Below are positions 5,901 through 6,887 of a DNA stretch of 6,887 nucleotides, piece after piece. This stretch comes from Actinomycetota bacterium (lineage in GTDB: Bacteria; Actinomycetota; Actinomycetes; Streptosporangiales; Streptosporangiaceae): positions 5,762 to 12,648 of the forward strand of contig PLIQ01000251.1 of the NCBI GenBank assembly GCA_003140115.1, given 5' to 3'. The translations under genes were made by a program, and so were the position numbers. The notes under the pieces are model-generated. The model saw only the letters and a program-made list of their open reading frames with translations, was not told where the DNA came from and ran no database searches. Position 1 is the stretch's first letter. Every line of letters begins with the position of its first letter.

Positions 5901-6149
5901 TCGTGCGGCAGCCTCGAAGCCGACCCGATCATCTCCGGATAGCCCCAGAGCCGCTGCCAGTTGCGAGGTGGTGCCCCGGCGCGGCGACCGGCTGAGCCCG
6001 CGTTCCAGGTCGCTGATGGACCGGTAGCTGAGCTTGGCGGCGTCCGCCAGCTCTTCCTGAGTCAGGCCAGCCGCCAGCCGCAGCGAGCGCAGCAAGCTGC
6101 CAAAGGGCGCCGCAGGCGACTCGGACACCTGATCCCCAATCATGCCCAT
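2982..6149 (-). CDS. XRE - NB-ARC ATPase - TPR - LuxR (GerE) regulator with DNA-binding domains at both ends
   Basis: 1055 residues, cytoplasmic. Domains in order: XRE-type helix-turn-helix (about 16-75; RLAAGLTQEELADAAKLSYR, ISDLERG); NB-ARC STAND ATPase (about 120-430) with Walker A GMPGAGKT (152-159), Walker B LLVLDN (233-238), LVLVTSR sensor strand (256-262), GCLPLA (312-317) and MHD (423-425), all intact; a helical stretch; six TPRs of exactly 40 residues (560-799); a Ser/Thr/Pro/Ala linker (809-841); a second helical region (842-985) like the C-terminal part of LuxR-type ATPase regulators; and a GerE helix-turn-helix (988-1048; PLSEREREILALL, LFLSVNTVRSHLERI). STAND proteins typically rest with ADP bound and oligomerise on ATP exchange when a ligand or partner contacts the repeats. 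It has no BTAD domain, so it is not a SARP. XRE-NB-ARC-TPR and NB-ARC-TPR-LuxR are each familiar layouts; both HTH types on one chain suggest a fusion. Target genes are unknown. The start is uncertain: ATG 6149, ATG 6143, or GTG 6128, the last preceded by GGGGA. A STAND immune role is possible but not indicated by an effector domain. Confidence 0.9.
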   Translation of the reverse strand: MGMIGDQVSESPAAPFGSLLRSLRLAAGLTQEELADAAKLSYRSISDLERGLSRSPRRGTTSQLAAALGLSGDDRVGFEAAARGRVSAAGRAGPPPLPGGSAAGQAAPPLVIRYSLPPDATFTGRDEELRRIMPVAGQAGAGGVVAIHAIGGMPGAGKTALAVHAAHLLRDRFPDRQLFIDLHAHTPGQEPMTSQAALAGLLSAVGVDVRHLPEDLDVRAGLWRDRMAGQQALLVLDNAASSAQVAPLLPGSEGCLVLVTSRRHLADLPGAAVPLVLEALPSGQACEMFVRLAPRAADEPAEAVAELAQLAGCLPLAISLLARAYARHPSWTLAELTAETQARMLTLAAETDSVAAAFEVSYRYLAPGQQELFRLLGLHPGATIDAYAAAALAGSILPDAARQLDALHGEGLLTEVSYHRYRMHDLIRGYARDLAAAVPVADREQALDRLLDYYQHTAEIIETRLARRARTSPAPAAPPAAVPDLPDQARALTWARTERTSLLGCLDHATGTGQHARIVALTAALSAFLRIDGPFADAVVRHAAAVQAARYLGDRPGQANALTGLGMMRRVTGDYPGAAEALQEALSLSRGLGDRPGQANVLLHLGAVRWQTGNYPGAAQVLQEALSLSCDLNDRLGQANALSYLGAARRLSGDYTGAAGAQEEALELYTSLSDRGGQANALLNLGIVRRATGDCPGAAQALQDALRLYRNLGDRGGEAETLNETGTLHRVRGDYSAATISHHQALDLARELGSFWDEAHALAGLGRCSLAVGRAADAETTLQQALKIFRQAGAAEADGISAELDAFTQAGPASTASNVPQPLSPSGSTATHPADQEASTFADDLGYQNVSRGLRQNLGFADLIDGDPGSARRCFLDSLETDRITGVTAYVHGGLLGLALAAGADDDPAVAATLHGTADAHYERAGRPFEVPEAGLRDGDHARLRATLGDAAFEAAYTRGRTLSRSDAITLAIAAAGPGPAAASASVPLSEREREILALLAGGATDAQIAARLFLSVNTVRSHLERIRDKTGARRRPDLVRYAIQAGIQAIAPAT
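3671..3694. repeat. 8-bp tandem repeat (three units) inside the regulator's linker
   Basis: On the plus strand three units follow one another: CTGAGGGA (3671-3678), CTGAGGGG (3679-3686), CTGAGGGA (3687-3694), with one base differing. They encode the PQPLSPSG part of the linker between the TPR array and the LuxR-containing end. As 8 is not a multiple of 3, gain or loss of one unit would shift the frame and remove the C-terminal DNA-binding domain. Three units is short, so slippage may be rare. Confidence 0.6.
3753..4472 (-). repeat. 120-bp tandem repeat array encoding six TPRs
   Basis: Six units of exactly 120 bp begin (minus strand) at 4472, 4352, 4232, 4112, 3992 and 3872, each coding one 40-residue TPR of the form NALxxLGxxRRxTGDYPGAA...ALxEALxLxRxLGDRxGQA. 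Neighbouring units are alike at the DNA level too: 25 bases are identical between 4349-4373 and 4469-4493. The first four units are most alike; the fifth and sixth have drifted (for example the sixth lacks the GDY motif). The array forms the likely sensor surface and could gain or lose units by recombination without breaking the frame. Confidence 0.8.
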
Positions 6150-6159
6150 CCGGCAACTT

Positions 6160-6189
6160 AGGGTAAAGCCAGCCCTACGCGGCCGACAA
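6160..6189 (-). promoter_or_regulatory. Candidate promoter of the regulator gene
   Basis: On the minus strand a -35-like TTGTCG (6184-6189) and a -10-like TACCCT (6160-6165, TANNNT) are separated by 18 bp. Transcription would begin about 3-5 nt before the ATG at 6149, giving an almost leaderless message, or a leader of about 25 nt if translation starts at GTG 6128, where GGGGA provides a ribosome binding site. The boxes are only partial matches to consensus. Confidence 0.4.
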
Positions 6190-6227
6190 TCCCCGAGGTA
6201 CGGGGCCGGCGAGCCCTGTTTCTGTGC

Positions 6228-6728
6228 GTGAATCCGTGCCCTGACTGTGTGGTCTCAGCGGACCTGCTGACGCACCGTAGCACCAACCCGCAGTTCGCGG
6301 GCAATCCCGCAGCCACGTCAGGACCGCTGACCATAGAACTCGTAATCAGCGCGCCGTCCCCCGCTCCGGCCTGCGGGAATGAGCTCACCTTTGCTGCGGA
6401 CGAGCGCGAGGCGCGGTCTGGAGGCGCCGGGATCCTCATCGCCGCCGGCGCAGCGCATAAGCGGGCGATGTGCAGGATTGCCCGGTGGCTGCCGGCAGCG
6501 CTCGGCCCGTATAAGTGGGCGCCGGACCTGGAGAAGAACGTCGGCCTGCCGGGGCTGGCAGCCAGTGTCGCCGAGACCGGCGGCGGGCAGATGAGCGGCA
6601 TCCGCGGCCCGTACCTACGAGAGGCCGGCGCACATGCCGTTCCGGCCGGCGCGATGGGCGGTTCCGCGGCATGCTTTGAGCAGACAGCGAAATCGGCGCT
6701 CCTCGCCGAGGTAAACATCCATACCTAA
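6228..6728 (+). CDS. Doubtful open frame, 166 codons, unknown
   Basis: Not recognised. The frame opens at a GTG at 6228 without a visible ribosome binding site and ends at TAA. Hand counts over 160 codons give about 70%, 61% and 78% G+C at codon positions 1, 2 and 3. The order (3>1>2) favours this strand over the antisense frame covering the same bases, but the contrast is weaker than in the regulator and typical actinomycete genes. No signal peptide, membrane segment or known motif is seen; six cysteines are scattered through it. It may be a decayed gene, a gene with a later start, or chance. It is transcribed divergently from the regulator if real. Confidence 0.25.
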   Translation: MNPCPDCVVSADLLTHRSTNPQFAGNPAATSGPLTIELVISAPSPAPACGNELTFAADEREARSGGAGILIAAGAAHKRAMCRIARWLPAALGPYKWAPDLEKNVGLPGLAASVAETGGGQMSGIRGPYLREAGAHAVPAGAMGGSAACFEQTAKSALLAEVNIHT

Positions 6729-6788
6729 CGGCGGGTCGGCGCGCGGTTATCAAGAGCTCTTCGCACTGTTGACAATGCCGACTAAGGC

Positions 6789-6817
6789 CTGGCAGGCATG
6801 TGGCCAGACCGTATATT
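6789..6817 (+). promoter_or_regulatory. Candidate promoter pointing out of the right edge
   Basis: CTGGCA (6789-6794; 4 of 6 with TTGACA) and TATATT (6812-6817; 5 of 6 with TATAAT) are 17 bp apart, the ideal spacing. A small inverted repeat, CTGGC (6789-6793) and GCCAG (6803-6807), overlaps the -35 box and spacer and could be an operator. Behind it, CGCGC-TTG-GCGCG (6828-6840) could form a 5-bp hairpin at the start of the transcript. The gene served lies beyond the window. Confidence 0.4.
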
Positions 6818-6887
6818 TATGCAACGCCGCGCTTGGCGCGAGTGCCCGCTTCTGCCGCGAAGAGTGAAAGCACGGAACTGCCGAGTA

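Noticed and set aside
2910..5942. Several plus-strand and out-of-frame minus-strand frames within the regulator
   Set aside because: They are shadows of a long high-G+C gene whose own frame carries complete XRE, NB-ARC, TPR and GerE signatures.
6158..6718. Minus-strand 186-codon frame upstream of the regulator
   Set aside because: Its codon positions 1 and 2 show the reverse of the normal order (about 61% then 70% G+C), and the product is Ala/Pro/Ser/Arg-rich without motifs.
6769..6817. TTGACA (6769-6774) as the -35 box for TATATT (6812-6817)
   Set aside because: The spacing is 37 bp, far too long; CTGGCA at 6789 has the correct 17-bp spacing.

Overview
High-GC actinomycete-type DNA (Streptomyces/Streptosporangia-like): most of the window is near 70% G+C, the large regulator has the XRE/NB-ARC/TPR make-up that is common in these bacteria, and promoter-like boxes follow the TTGNNN/TANNNT pattern. 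I cannot name the species. Two full genes, one gene cut by the window edge, and three long non-coding stretches can be supported.

Layout. (1) 1-170, minus strand: the first 56 codons of a tyrosine recombinase/integrase that runs out of the window to the left. (2) 171-1066: about 900 bp without a convincing gene. It holds a cluster of CGGAC/GTCCG half-sites, a pocket of about 54% G+C at 561-780 with a perfect 20-bp dyad, and just ahead of the next gene an unusual set of overlapping inverted repeats plus further hairpins that look like an RNA leader. (3) 1067-2461, plus strand: a secreted right-handed beta-helix protein with a choice-of-anchor-Q-like region and a C-terminal bacterial Ig-like domain. 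(4) 2462-2981: a 520-bp gap between two convergent genes, rich in hairpins, including a 17-position stem and a long-range two-part stem directly next to it. (5) 2982-6149, minus strand: a 1055-residue regulator with an XRE helix-turn-helix at the N-terminus, an NB-ARC (STAND) ATPase, six exact 40-residue TPRs, and a LuxR/GerE helix-turn-helix at the C-terminus. (6) 6150-6887: the regulator's likely promoter, a doubtful 166-codon plus-strand reading frame, and a good promoter candidate pointing out of the right edge.

How it may work together (inference): the integrase fragment, the local G+C changes and the cell-surface-type gene suggest an accessory region. The regulator is built to change state on ATP/ADP exchange and ligand or protein binding to its TPRs, and it could contact DNA at both ends. 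Whether it controls the secreted protein cannot be told from the sequence. The most unusual items are the two-headed regulator, with an 8-bp tandem repeat at its apparent fusion point, and the A-B-A'-B' inverted-repeat element at 917-964. I found no CRISPR array, rRNA, tRNA or intact insertion sequence.
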